From the NCBI GenBank assembly GCA_028023455.1, contig JAQFVV010012423.1:8286269-8350268 (forward strand): a stretch of DNA of 64,000 nt, in the 5' to 3' direction. Below, in pieces: positions 25,450 through 37,519 of this stretch. Both the position numbers and the translations under genes were made by a program. The notes below the pieces were generated by a model. The model made no database searches. It saw nothing but the letters and a program-made list of their open reading frames with translations, and was not told where the DNA came from. Position 1 is the first letter of the stretch. Each line of letters begins with the position of its first letter. Source of the stretch: Epiperipatus broadwayi. Taxonomy: Eukaryota; Onychophora; Udeonychophora; Euonychophora; Peripatidae.

Positions 25450-27150
25450 TTCGCCATCCAATGCATATCTAAGTTATTTCTTTTTGAATTCTGTTTGAAA
25501 ATTTCTGAATCTTCTAGTCAATATCAGATTTTTAAACAATCCATTTTTTTTTTCATTTTAATTTTTCTCATTTAAATATATACTGTATATATATTGAAGT
25601 ATTCCATTCTTCATTTTATATTTTTTAATAGATACTAATATTTTTAATTTTTCCTCGTTAAATTTACTTTTTATACTTCTATATATTTCTGCACATTTTT
25701 CTAAAAATAGTTTCATATTTTTATACTGATTGTAAAAAATGCTATACCATCTGCAAAAATGAAATGTATCGTATTATGTATTCTTCTCATTCCCTTTATG
25801 AAAATTCTCTCCCTCCTATTATAAATCTTCTTTTTCAATCTTCATTTCTTTTAGGAACAAAATAAATAATAAAAATAATAATTGTCGTCCCTGATTTGTC
25901 ATCTCTGCATCAACCTGTTTTCACATTTAACCTCCTTTTATTCTATTTCCTTCAAATTGTATACTCAAGATATTCTTATTCACCATATTATAAGTCATTA
26001 CTGTTTATAAAATTCCATCAAATAATCATTCACTTTTGCTATAAGACTTTCAAATGAATAACAATGAATAAAATATTCTATATTCTCCTGATTGAAATTC
26101 ATTTTGCATCTTCCTCATAATTTTATGCTATTTCATCCAAGTCCTCATCCTATCACTATTTATATATTAATTATAGAAGTTATTGCAATTGGTTTATATT
26201 TAATTTACAATACAAATTTTTTTCTTTATATAATAATCCAATTTTCACATTCTGTTTATTTAGAAGCTTATTATCATTTGTAATTCTATTAAAATATTCT
26301 TTTAAATCAATCCTTACAAATCTCCCATATCTATTATCATGGTAGCTATTCTTTATTTAGTTCTCACGATTGTATTATTTAAATTTAACTATTATTACTT
26401 TATTCAATTCAAAATCTATCAATTGATCCATTTTTTCATGAATTAATCTTTCTAAAGAATCACATTCATTTATCAACTTCTTTTAATCCAGAGACTTTAT
26501 TAACTTATTGTGATTTTTAAGTTTTTAGCTGACCTCTTATCTCTATATTTATCTCTTATCTCTATATTTAACAATATAATAGTCTTTTCTTTCTTATATC
26601 TCTTGTACATATATTTTCAAAACTTTTCATAACTCTCCTCCTACACATTAAATTTTCACCACATTTCTGTTTTACTCTAGATATATTTTTATTTAAGTAA
26701 CTACTCCATTTAATTATTATCTTGTTGTTGTTTTTTTCCATTAATTTAGCAATATTTTTATAATTCCTATATTCTTTTTTTTTCCATTACACTTTCTAAA
26801 ATATTTTAATTTCATTTTTTATTTGAGTTTTGTTAATTTTAAGTAAACACTAATTTGAACCCTTCTTCATGATATCAGTCTATTTTTCAGAAGTATTAAA
26901 TCACTATCTTTTATAATTTTTTCCAAGATATCATTAAACTAATTCAATTTAGATTCATTGTTTATTTTTCACCCAGTTCTGCCCATCTTTCAATAAAGTT
27001 TGTACCAGATTTTTTTCTTCATTAAACATTTCAATTTCTTTTATACTTCTTAGTTTTTCTTTATCTATTATTTTCTCATCATATACTCCACTCAGATTCA
27101 TTTTTTCAGTATGTTTTATTTATTAATATAACCATTTATATCTCTCACAT
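25450..27150 (-). pseudogene. Heavily decayed LINE reverse transcriptase
   Basis: Minus-strand translation, with many stops and frameshifts, retains RT landmarks in the right order. PIAITSIIN occurs near 26180 (from 'RPIAITS'). QGRQLLFLLFILF near 25880 is a worn 'QGDSLSPLLF' block. HFIFADGIAFF near 25750 is a worn 'FADDIA' catalytic box with Asp to Gly. LFLEKCAEIYRSIKSKFNE near 25690 follows. Upstream (26500-27150) the minus strand stays A-rich with Lys/Glu-rich pieces such as SSYLNKNISRVKQKCGENLM, consistent with a linker. The plus strand therefore looks T/C rich. The relic may extend from 25090 to about 28200. It is clearly older than the LINEs at 14-23 kb. Confidence 0.65.
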
Positions 27151-28890
27151 TCACTACATTACAATTATTCTTTCTAAATTTATGCCAGAATATTCCTATA
27201 TAAATATTACCAACTCCATCCTTTAACATCATTTCCATTTTCAATAATTAAATATATTATGTCAAATATTTTTTACTTATATAATTTTAATTTAATCCAT
27301 AATATGTTCATTATAATTTCATTCTAGAATATCTTTCTTAATAATGACTTCTAATCACATCTATTTACTCCCATTTACATTTCTGTATGTAGATTACTTC
27401 TTTATCTTTTAATGTGTTTTACATTATTAATGAATCAAATTTTTCTTTATAAAATCCTTCTCCAATTTTTTTTTTTTAACTTATATTTCTATTCCTTTGA
27501 AAATCGATAAAACTACAATTTATATTAATACTTTGACCATTTTTAAAAATATTTTCATATTCTCAGTATCATCCATAAAAAAATTATTTATACTCATATC
27601 ATTTATTGCTTTATTTTCACTCACATTTTTTCTATATTACTCTAATTCCTAAATATAATTACATCTTTTCATTTCTACATCCAACATTATATCTTTTCTA
27701 TTATGTCCTGTGACTTTCTTTAGTTAATGATTAATAAAATTTACTGTAAATTAATTCATTTAGTATTTTATTTCCATTATCTAATAAATGTAACTCACTT
27801 ATTTTAAAATAAATATCTGCATTTAGTGAACACATTCCCCACATCTAAGAAATTAATACCAACAGTCTTACATAGACATTTTAGTCTCAAATTAAATCAA
27901 CCACTTCTACTTGCCTATTCATTTCCTTCAAACATATATCAAATATATTCAAAGTGTTATGATTATTCAGTGCTTATATTTACAACATCATTTGTTTTTT
28001 ATAATACCCTCTCTCTATTCTTTTTAGCTATTACATTCCCACATCCACAAATTATCCATTGAATCATTTAATATGTTTTTCATTCTATAAATCAACTTTA
28101 TCAACTCATATATTCTAATCAAACTCATTATTTCCACCTTTTTTCACTAATTATAGTTTCATCTCTTGAAAATTCATCAGCATACTGCAATTCATACATT
28201 ATTTAAAGTCAATTCTTCAAAGGAATACACATATTGTAACAAATCCTTAAAATCGACATTGAAAAGTAAAGGAATGAATGTTAAATCTAAACATGCTGAG
28301 AAAGAGGCACTTGATTGAGTAATATTTAAATGGCTATTTCTCTATGTAACATATATATATTATAAGATAATCTTTAGTACAATAGTCACATATACAGTGT
28401 GCTAGCATCTAAGTCGAACTTGGGATGAAGATGAATATCATTAATATATGAACATTTATGTGGACTAAGAGTAGAGAATCAAGTTATTGTTGTTTTGGGA
28501 AATGTTCTCTTTCTACCAAAATTTAGTCTTATATCTACAAAACTAAACGAATAGAGATTATCTGAATTTAAAACCTTAAAGTGTGTAAAAAAAAAAAATC
28601 GTAACAGTCGGGTAGCATATATATGTGTATGTAGCAGTCATTGGATAAATTTCTGTTTTCTTAATCACTTTGTATTTTTTCCATCAAGTAGAATTTAATA
28701 CATATAGTTTTACACTTAAAATAATAATTGATGTGAGAAAATATCTGGAAACAGTGAAGTTAAAATTAATAATAAAAAAAGTTAGATTAAAATAAATTGT
28801 TTAATTTATTACGTTTATATTATTTTTCTCAAAACAATGATCTAAAAAAAAAAAAAAAAAAGCAATTAAATAATCAAATAGTTCATTGCT
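27151..28890. other. T/C-rich then AT-rich interval
   Basis: To about 28200 the plus strand keeps the pyrimidine-rich bias of the LINE relic and may be its 5' part, but no motif is legible. The ORF at 27826-28062 belongs to this bias. From 28200 onward there is ordinary AT-rich sequence with A-runs at 28588 and 28845. Confidence 0.4.
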
Positions 28891-28894
28891 TAGA

Positions 28895-29010
28895 AGAAGT
28901 TCATAAGAAGTTCGAGCACCGGAAGTAACACTGCTGGAGCCATGATCCATGAACCTTGACTAATTTCAGTCAGCCAGTCTACCTCTGCATTAAACAACAC
29001 AAGTCGGCAA
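28895..29010. repeat. Dispersed repeat, family shared with 4.3 kb
   Basis: GTTCATAAGAAGTTCGAGCACC, CTGGAGCCATGATCCATG and TCAGTCAGCCAGTCTACCTC match the phrases in the 4265-4420 copy, with changes. Non-coding; ends approximate. Confidence 0.45.
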
Positions 29011-30270
29011 TGATTTTATTTGTAACTAATAATTATGATTGTTTTGTTTATTTACTCATTTTAATGATTAATTTATGATTTTAAAGATTTTCTTAACAAA
29101 GTTCTCTGCACAAAGAAATCCGATCATCATCAATCAGTGATGGCTTGACTTTGGTTTAGACTGACACTCAGCAAAAGTCACAACAGCATTTTACATTCAA
29201 CATTTTTTTCCATCCATTTAGCATGCAGGCATTTACTTGCAAAATGAAGCGACAATTCAGTGGTGGCAAATTGGCAGGCAAATCAAATTGTTTCCTTTGG
29301 GAATGCAGGTATCACTGTTCAAAATCTAATAAATTTATGGCATAATTCAGCCATCTCATTGTCTAATCCACTAAATTAATAGTAAAAAAAAAAGGTTGCT
29401 GCTTCTGATGAAATAGTTTCCTAGTGTCGATAATGAATTTTATTTTATTTTTGGATGACTGATATATTAGATTCAGTCAATATACTTTCTGGGATTTTAA
29501 ATCATGAATATGCTTTTAGAATTGAGTTTATGATATTTAAGAGAAAAAAAAAAATGTAATGAATATTTAACTTGTAGAAAAGCCAAGAAAGTCTACAACC
29601 CGAACGAGAAATTAAACACTCTAATACAGTGATTATAGGTAAAAACAAACAAACAAATAAAACAGAAAAAGGAAAGTTTTTAATTCTGTACTTAAGTGTT
29701 TTTAATCATGTGAAAGAAATACTGAATCAGCAACGGTATCTGTTAAATTAAAAAAATTACTTTTAAAAACAAAATTGCATGTTTTATTGATTAATTCTCA
29801 AATAAATATTTAATAATAGATAAAGATCAAGAATATAGAAGCAAGCTTCACTTAAATTTCTTGACATATAAAAGACATTAATTTTCAAATTTATTTTAGG
29901 TTAGTCAATAATCAGTTAGATGTTCAAATTTCTGCTTCTGCCAATCCAAATAGTAATCAAGAATCCCAAAAGTGAATAGTTTTGCAACTCTCAGCTCTAC
30001 ATAGAATGTAGCTTGTATATAAACGAGATGCACAGCATCAGAAATAATCTAAAGAATAAGGTGGGCTAATCTTGAAAAAATCATGTTGATATTGTTTGTT
30101 TGAAATTTTGTAATAATGGTATTTTGCTTGTAAGTTATATGTTAAATTATTTCCATTATCTAAAATTAATTGTTGAATGTCTTTAGACAAATTCAAACTT
30201 TATTTAAACTTCTGATCGCATTCAATTGTTAATAATGTACACAGATAGAATATAACACAATATTTTTAGT
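29011..30270. other. AT-rich interval, nothing recognised
   Basis: Includes a patch at 29180-29320 with slightly higher GC and a C/A-rich TGGCAAATTGGCAGGC phrase. No ORF or RNA gene recognised. Confidence 0.5.
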
Positions 30271-30366
30271 GATATTCTTCTCCTTCAGAGGTTGTTAGTC
30301 TTACCAGTAAAAATACTAGCATGACAATCAAACCTGGGGTCATTAGATTTGTAAATACCGAATTTA
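30271..30366 (+). repeat. Left inverted repeat bracketing Penelope relic
   Basis: The segment from GATATTCTTCTCCTTCAG through AATACTAGCATGACAATC to CATTAGATTTGTAAATACCG aligns, as reverse complement, with 31432-31534. Similarity is imperfect (several short gaps) but continuous over about 95 bp. Penelope-like elements are known to carry terminal repeats that can be inverted, so this pair probably marks the ends of the relic. Confidence 0.7.
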
Positions 30367-30939
30367 AGATGATGTCTATTTTGTCAAAGACAATAAGCAG
30401 AAATTTGATATATCTATTTATAAAAGTCCTCCTAATTTCTTCATTTTTTTTCTTAAGGTAAGGTTAAGGAATGGTTTCTAAACATAATGAATTGTCACAC
30501 AAGATTGACTTATGAGGCTAATTGCTATTATTATGTGAGCAGCTTTTTAAAATTGTCTTTCTGCCTTTTTCTAACTACAATATCCCTATCTTTTCTCAAT
30601 CCCATATATGTTTATTGGAACATGCATAATATGCTATTTTAGATGTATCTGTTCTTCCATCATTAATCATTACTTTATGCTTTTTAATGAGATATTATTT
30701 TATATAGCGCTATGTTTTTTTATATAATAGTAATATTAGCGATTAAGCCAATGCACATGCACTTTAAAGATAAATTATAAATGAATACTCAATTTTTCCA
30801 GACACGAAATATAGTATTTTAGAAAGAATGGAATGAATTGACTCATTCTTTTGACCCAAATGTTTATGTATGGGCAAATCTCAAGTGTGTGGAAATAAGA
30901 GCATGAAGGTATTACACGATCACTTTAAAATCCAAACTA

Positions 30940-31218
30940 GAAATATTGAAAAACCAAAACTGCATTAAGAAATACTATGTGAAATGTAGGAAAACATATA
31001 TCAGTAAAACCAGCTGATCCATTGAAAAACAATTAAAGGAGCACTATGTAATAATGAAAGATGAAAAAACAAATGGATTGAAAGTAGCAGACCATACATG
31101 TATCAATGAACATATATGCATGAATATATGAATTAACGTGTTTGATTGGGGAAATCCAAGAATATTGGACAGAGAGGAAAAGGAGGGGAAAAGAAAATTT
31201 AGAGAACTCATCATATGA
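30940..31218 (+). pseudogene. Penelope-like element GIY-YIG endonuclease relic
   Basis: One plus-strand frame reads KKYYVKCRKTYISKTS (a worn GIY-YIG core), stop (TGA 31015-31017), then SIEKQLKEHYVIMKDEKTNG, LKVADHTCINEHICMN, stop (TGA 31129-31131), then VFDWGNPRILDREEKEGKRK and FREL. This order, with the 'R-x-x-x-H' and 'L-D-R-E' blocks, is that of the GIY-YIG nuclease at the C-terminus of Penelope-like retroelements, which cuts target DNA for RNA copying. The reverse transcriptase is not recognisable upstream. Two in-frame stops make it a dead copy. Confidence 0.8.
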
Positions 31219-31431
31219 TAATTGCAAATCAACCCATAAATTAAATTTTAGTGTGATAATTCATAATGTTTGGAAACCAATCATTAAACTTATTCTTTAG
31301 AAAACTGAAGAAATCAGGAGGATCTTCATAAATAAACATATCAATTTTCTACTAACTATTGTCTTTGATAGTATAGCCTAGTTGTTGACTGTTATCTTTG
31401 GCAGAATATTTTAGTAGTTAGAACATTGGTT

Positions 31432-31534
31432 TAAATTCAATATTCATAAATCTAATGGTTCCATGTTTATTTTGCATGCTAGTACTGTCGTTAGTCAAAC
31501 CAGAAATACCTGAAGAAAAGGAGAAAACAATATC
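31432..31534 (-). repeat. Right inverted repeat bracketing Penelope relic
   Basis: Reverse complement partner of 30271-30366: TAAATTCAATATTCATAAAT, CTAATGGTTCCATG, GCATGCTAGTACTG, GAAGAAAAGGAGAAAACAATATC-type end. The two repeats enclose about 1.26 kb with the GIY-YIG relic between them. Confidence 0.7.
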
Positions 31535-33696
31535 ACTCATAATATTGATATATACTAACCTGTGCGCAATTACTAACAGTTGAATGTACTGTATATGTAA
31601 AGTTTGAATTAAGTTTGAAATATTCTAGACATTTACTAATTAATTGTAGAAGATGAAAATAATTTTACATATAATTATAAACATATTAATACTTTAAAAA
31701 ATACGACTCTATCTAAATGGCCCAAATTCAATGTAGATTTTCTAAAAAAAAAAAAAAGGTTATGTATTTGAGTAAAGTGAACAATTACTTTAATATTACT
31801 GTTATAACTCCAGATTAGCAAATAATGCAACCTTTTTTTTATTGGCAGAAATAAAAGTGATTATCATAGCTACAAATCTAATTTATTTTCTCCAAAAAGG
31901 ATTCATGTAACTAGATAGTTGATTACTGGAACATTTGCCTTTCTAGCTGGAAATGGAGTAGCATATGCAAAGTTCAACATTTGAAAATTAAAATCAGCTG
32001 ATATTCTTAGGGAAAAGGCAGCAAGTTATATATATATGATGAATTTAAAAACAAAAACTCTTCTTTGCCAGCTTCCAGCTGAAATTAAAAAGCAATTTCT
32101 TATATCATCATATTATAGATGAACCTGTTTTATTTTTACCAACACTTAAAAACTGAGTCAGAAGAAATAATGAACCTGAAACCGGATAGAACACTTTTTT
32201 TAAAGCTATAACCAATAATTGCTAGAACAAAAACTCATAAGCATCTTTCCAATATGACAACATTTCCTATGAAGAGAATGTCTAAGATGGTAACATATTA
32301 TATCATATGACGTTTTTATCTCCATTAAGTGTTTATTAAAATCTCCTCTGACTCGATATTTAAACAAGCAAACAAAGAAAAATATTAACAACAGAATATT
32401 CAGAAATAAGTCAAATATAAGAAACGTGCTCTGATCAAAACAACTTCTGTGAAAATTTTTATAGTCAAAAGGAGAATTATTTAATATCAAGCTTGAAATA
32501 CAACTTGGGGGTCATTTGTCTTTTATTGTATCTTTATTTATATGACTTTAAAAAGAATGGAGAAGTATGGAGGTTGTTTAATATATCTATAAAGATATTA
32601 CACATGGGAAAGAGAAAGGGAAATTCAACTCCGTGTGTGTGTATGTTTAAAATTAAAAAAAATCAGATATATTAACCTTTAACTGAGGTTTCAAGTTTAT
32701 ATCTGTGCTAGAGATAATCTCTAGTTTAGAAAATGATTAGTAAGAATCATTATTGTATTTATCTAAAGTGGATGGTGTCAAAATTGTGAGTGAAGTGAGT
32801 TTGACAATTGTATTCTCTATCGCATATGAGAGAATTTCAAACATTAAATCCCCATTGCTAGTGTATATATTATCCAGATAATAAAATTTTTAAAAAGATC
32901 TGTGAACTTAAAATATCTTATCAAGCAAGATAATGCTCTGAAACTAGGAAGATTATTGTTTCAACCCACTTCAGATTATGTTTTAAAATTCAAAATTGAT
33001 GGTTCCAACAAACTGCTAATCTTCATTGCTAAAACTATTTTTGCAAAATGAAGTTAAATTCTACCAGAAGGCTTACTTTCCAAATGATAATCTAAGAGTC
33101 AGAAAGTGAGTCTTCAAATTCATACAAGCAGACGTTTGTGTTATACATTTATCAAACAAACAAAATATGAAAATCAAATATAAGTTTTTAGTCATCAATT
33201 ACAATGCATTTTTCAAATTGTGTATGAGAATATTTTCAATAATAATTTATAATTTCATGTATTATCAAAAGCAATCAGAATTAAAGAGGGAAAGTTTGGA
33301 TTTTAATACAACAAAAAAAATAAAGAGTTTTAATACATTATAAAGCATTTCTAATAAATTACCAAACTATAGATAGTCATTTCAGTATCATAATTTGTAG
33401 ATGTTATTTTTATGTAACAATTAATGTTGCAATTAATGCATTTACTATGTTTTTAAACATTATTCTCAACAGCAGCATAGAAAAATTAATCTAAATTTAT
33501 ACATATTCTAAGGCTTTGCTGGAAGCAAAAATGCAAAGTAAGTGTTTTCACAATATTAAATTAATTTCAGAATGACTGGAGTTTAATAGCATTAATATAA
33601 TTACTTAATATAATGCCTATGTAAATAGATCAAAATAGATGTTCAGAGCTCATTAACAATTTCATTAATGTGTTACTAACATATATGTATATATAT
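31535..33696. other. AT-rich interval, nothing recognised
   Basis: Short random ORFs only (such as 32206-32490 on the minus strand and 32493-32675 on the plus strand), with composition-driven residues. No domain, RNA gene or clear repeat terminus. Confidence 0.5.
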
Positions 33697-35364
33697 TGTA
33701 ACGGTTTATAAAATGCCGTTACATTATTTTAAAATGAAAATAAAAAGATCGTAAATAAAAATTGATTTATTAAAAAGAAAAAAACTTAAAACTGAAAATT
33801 AAAAGTTGTTTAATATATATATTGTCGCGCAGATGGAAAACTTAAACTATTTTAAGAAAAAGTATTTGAAAGTATTTTTTTTTTTTTTGTAAAAAAGTAA
33901 AAATATAAAGATTGATATTTTAAAAATAGAAATAATGTTGATTTCTATAATCTTAGAGCTGACTATGAATATATCGTTATAACTAGTTATATTGCAGATT
34001 TTCACGATGCGGAAGTCTGCAATAAAATTAATTTTCTGGACAACCAGCTGGGGCCTCTGGATGACAGTTTCTGACCAAATGCATGGCAAGCAGCAGTTTC
34101 ATTTCAAAGAAGGACAAAATCTACGAAAGTGATCACGAAGATGGACTTCTAAATCTGCTCAATCCGTAAAGTATGAACTCTTGTGTCTATCTAAAAAGAA
34201 CTTTTCTAAAATTGCAATTAATAGCTGCAAATAAAAACAATTATCTGGCCTAAAATCAATTATTAGTAAAAAAATTTTATGCATTTGTTTAAGCAATCAT
34301 TTCCATTTCTCTTTTTTTGTGTTATGTGTAAATTAAAATGTATCAAATTAAAGTTGGGTGTGGATAGCTGCATGGATAAAAAATAATAACTATGTTTAAA
34401 TTCATTTATGTTTATTTTAAGAGGTTAATTTCAGGCTATTTGTTTCATGGTTAGGACAATGCTTGTGGAGGGATATATGAGGGTTTATATCAATGTAATG
34501 TGAAGCATGTTTAGCATATAGGGCAACATGCCCAACTGAATGCATGACCCCAATGAGGCAGTCATATTGTTGAAATGGTCGCAGATGTATTTCCTGCACC
34601 ATTAATCCCTTCTAGCTCTATGGACAGGGATTTATAAGTCGGCAGAAAGACCACTCTCCCCCATACATAGCACTCTTTAATTAATTTATATACATGATTC
34701 CTTCACCGGATAAATGCCCATTCCTGTACTGGATGAGGATTATGTCCTTCAAATAATATCATGATGTCAGATGCATATTCCTGTCAGCGTGATTATGTAC
34801 TAGCATCTTCATATTGCATTGGTTGCGACTATATATCTGGAAGCAGGTGTTGGTTTGGCTGTGAACTTTTAGGCTGAGATTGAATGAGTGTTTTGGTAAG
34901 TTTTTTTTAAAGTGAGAAATCTATGTAGCCTATCTATACTCAACATGCTAAAGTAAATATTAAAAAGTTCATCTGTGTGGTCTATTTAAAATAGTAATTT
35001 AAATAAAAAAATGTTAAAATCTAATTATAAATTTATTCTTCAATTTTAAATGTGCGTTAATAAAATCTATTTGTGTGTTAATTACTGGCCGTGGCTTCTT
35101 TTATTTTATTGTTTTAAATATTATTATATTTTGAGAATATAAATCTATTAAAACTTATAAAAATGTTTAAATCTCTGCTACTCTATGAGCTAATGACATT
35201 GGGCTAATGGTCAGAATAAAAAAAAATATATAAAATTTTTTTTTTATCTTAACTTATGTATCTGCCTACTATATAAATTTTCTAGGTTCAAATGCCTAGA
35301 TGGCACCCTTGTAGTGCTAATACAGTAAGACTCCATTGATCACCCTCTCTCCGACCGTTATAAT
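33697..35364. repeat. 1.67-kb direct repeat, copy 1
   Basis: Starts with a terminal hairpin TGTAACGG...CCGTTACA (33697-33723) and ends near ACCGTTATAAT. It is about 95% identical by eye to 35845-37519. Minus-strand features include a TATATAAAT stretch followed by an open 61-codon frame (34602-34417) whose counterpart in copy 2 is also open (36749-36564). The peptide (VQEIHLRPFQQYDC, ALYAKHASHYIDIN) is not one I recognise. Many copy differences are C/T or G/A at CpG. It could be an LTR or a non-autonomous element; TG...CA ends are not clear. Confidence 0.85.
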
Positions 35365-35844
35365 TGGACTCCCAACATGGCACGATGTATAATAAACCAC
35401 GAGTACCCTGAATAAATGTTTTAAAGTGAAATATTTTTATCTATATTATTCAAAGTTATGATTTGAATATCTTGTAAAAAGTACTGCCAGTAAGAAAATT
35501 GTGCACATGTAGAAATAAATGCGAGGAATAAAAACGTAATAGTTAATATAAATAATTTAAAAAAAAAAAAAAAAAATTCTTATTTGAAATCCAACCATTT
35601 CACTTGCCTAAGTTAATAATGAAATGTAGGAAAAAGGGAACTCTTAAGGGAGGAGGTGTAATCTTAGCTGTGGTCAAAAGGAAAGAATAGTCAGCATTTT
35701 TTTCTTCTTTTAATTACTAACCAAAGTTTTGTCTTTTTTTTTTTAAAAAAAAGTTTAGTATAATCAATTTGTGAAACGTCATTACTAACACTAAGTAAAT
35801 TTTTTTTTTTTAATGTTTTTATTTTTTAAGAAAGTTTACTGATA
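35365..35844. other. Sequence between the two 1.67-kb repeats
   Basis: About 480 bp of AT-rich sequence with homopolymer runs (A near 35560, T near 35735 and 35800). If the repeats were LTRs this would be the internal region, but no primer-binding site or polypurine tract is evident beside them. Confidence 0.5.
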
Positions 35845-37365
35845 TGTAACGGTTTATAAAACGCCGTTACATTATTTTAAAATGAAAATAAAAAGATCAT
35901 AAATAAAAATTGATTTATTAAAAAAAAAAAAAACTTAAAAACTGAAAATGAAAAATTGTTTAATATATATATTGTCGCGCAGATGAAAACTTAAACTATT
36001 TTAAGAAAAAGTATTTGAAAGTATTTTTTTTTTGTAAAAAAGTAACAATACAAAGATTGATATTTTAAAAATAGAAATAATGTTGATTTCTATAATCTTA
36101 GAGCTGACTATGAATATATCGTTATAACTAGCTATATTGCAGATTTTCACGATGTGAAAGTCTGCAATAAAATTAATTTTCTTGACAACCAGATGGGGCC
36201 TCTGGATGACAGTTCATGATCAAATGCATGGCAAGTAGTGGTTTTGTTTCAAAGAAGGACAAAATCTACGAAAGTGATCATGAAGATGGACTTCTAAATC
36301 TGCTCAATCCATAAAGTATGAACTCTTGTGTCTATCTAATAAGAACTTTTCTAAAATTGCAATTAATAGCTAAAAATAAGAACAATTATCTGGCCTAAAA
36401 TCAATTATTAGTAAATTTTTTTATGCATTTGTTTAAGCAATCATTTCCATTTCTCATTTTTTTGTGTGTTATGTGTAAATTAAAATGTATCAAATTAAAG
36501 TTGGGTGTGGATAGCTGCATGGATAAAAATTAATAACTATGTTTAAATTCGTTTATGTTTATTTTAAGGGGTTAATTTCAGGCTATTGGTTTCATAGTTA
36601 GAACAATGCTTGTGGAGGGATATATGGGTGTTTATATCAATGTAATGTGAAGCGTGTTTAGCATACAGGGCAATGTGCCCAACTGAACGCACGATCCCAA
36701 CGAGGCAGTCATATCTTTGAAATGGTCGCAGATGTATTTCCTGCAACATTAACCCCTTCTAGCTCTATGGACAGGGATTTATAAGTCGGCAGAAAGACCA
36801 CTCTCCCCCATACATAGCACTCTTTAATTAATTTATATACATGATTCCTTCACCGGATAAATGCCCATTCCTGTACTGGATGAGGATTATGTCCTTCAAA
36901 TAATATCATGATGTCAGATGCATATTCCTGTCAGCGTGATTATATGCTAGCATCTTCATATTGCATTGGTTGCAACTATATATCTGGAAGCAGGCATTGG
37001 TTTGGCTGCGAAATTTTAGGCTGAGATTGAATGAGTGTTTTGATAAGTTTTTTTTTAAAGTGAGAAATCTATGTAGCCTATCTATACTCAACATGCTAAA
37101 GTAAATATTAAAAAGTCCATCTGTGCGGTCTATTTAAAATAGTAATTTAAATTTAAAAATGTTAAAATCTAAATCTAAATTTATTCCTCAATTTTAAATG
37201 TGCGTTAATAAAATCTACTTGTGTGTTAATTACTGGCAGTGGCTTCTTTTATTTTATTGTTTTAAATATTAATATATGTTGAGAATATAAATCTATTAAA
37301 ACTTATAAAAATGTTTAAATCTCTGCTACTCTATGAGCTAGTTTCATTGGGCAAACAGTCAGAAT

Positions 37366-37399
<34 letters not shown>

Positions 37400-37519
37400 A
37401 ATCTTAATTTACGTATCTACCTACTATATAAATTTTCTAAGTTCATATGCCTAGATCGTGCCCTTGTAGTGCAGATACGGTAAGACTCCATTGATCACCC
37501 TCTCCCCAACCATTATAAT
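35845..37519. repeat. 1.67-kb direct repeat, copy 2
   Basis: Begins TGTAACGGTTTATAAAACG with the complete terminal hairpin and ends at CAACCATTATAAT before a TA-rich tract. It carries the second open 61-codon minus-strand frame (36564-36749; LQEIHLRPFQRYDC). A (TA)n run of about 26 bp at 37369-37396 replaces a shorter A/T stretch in copy 1. Same orientation as copy 1. Confidence 0.85.

Noticed and set aside
33697-37519. Complete LTR retrotransposon with 1.67-kb LTRs
   Set aside because: No gag/pol, no clear primer-binding site or polypurine tract, and the repeat ends do not show a matching TG...CA; kept only as a direct repeat pair.
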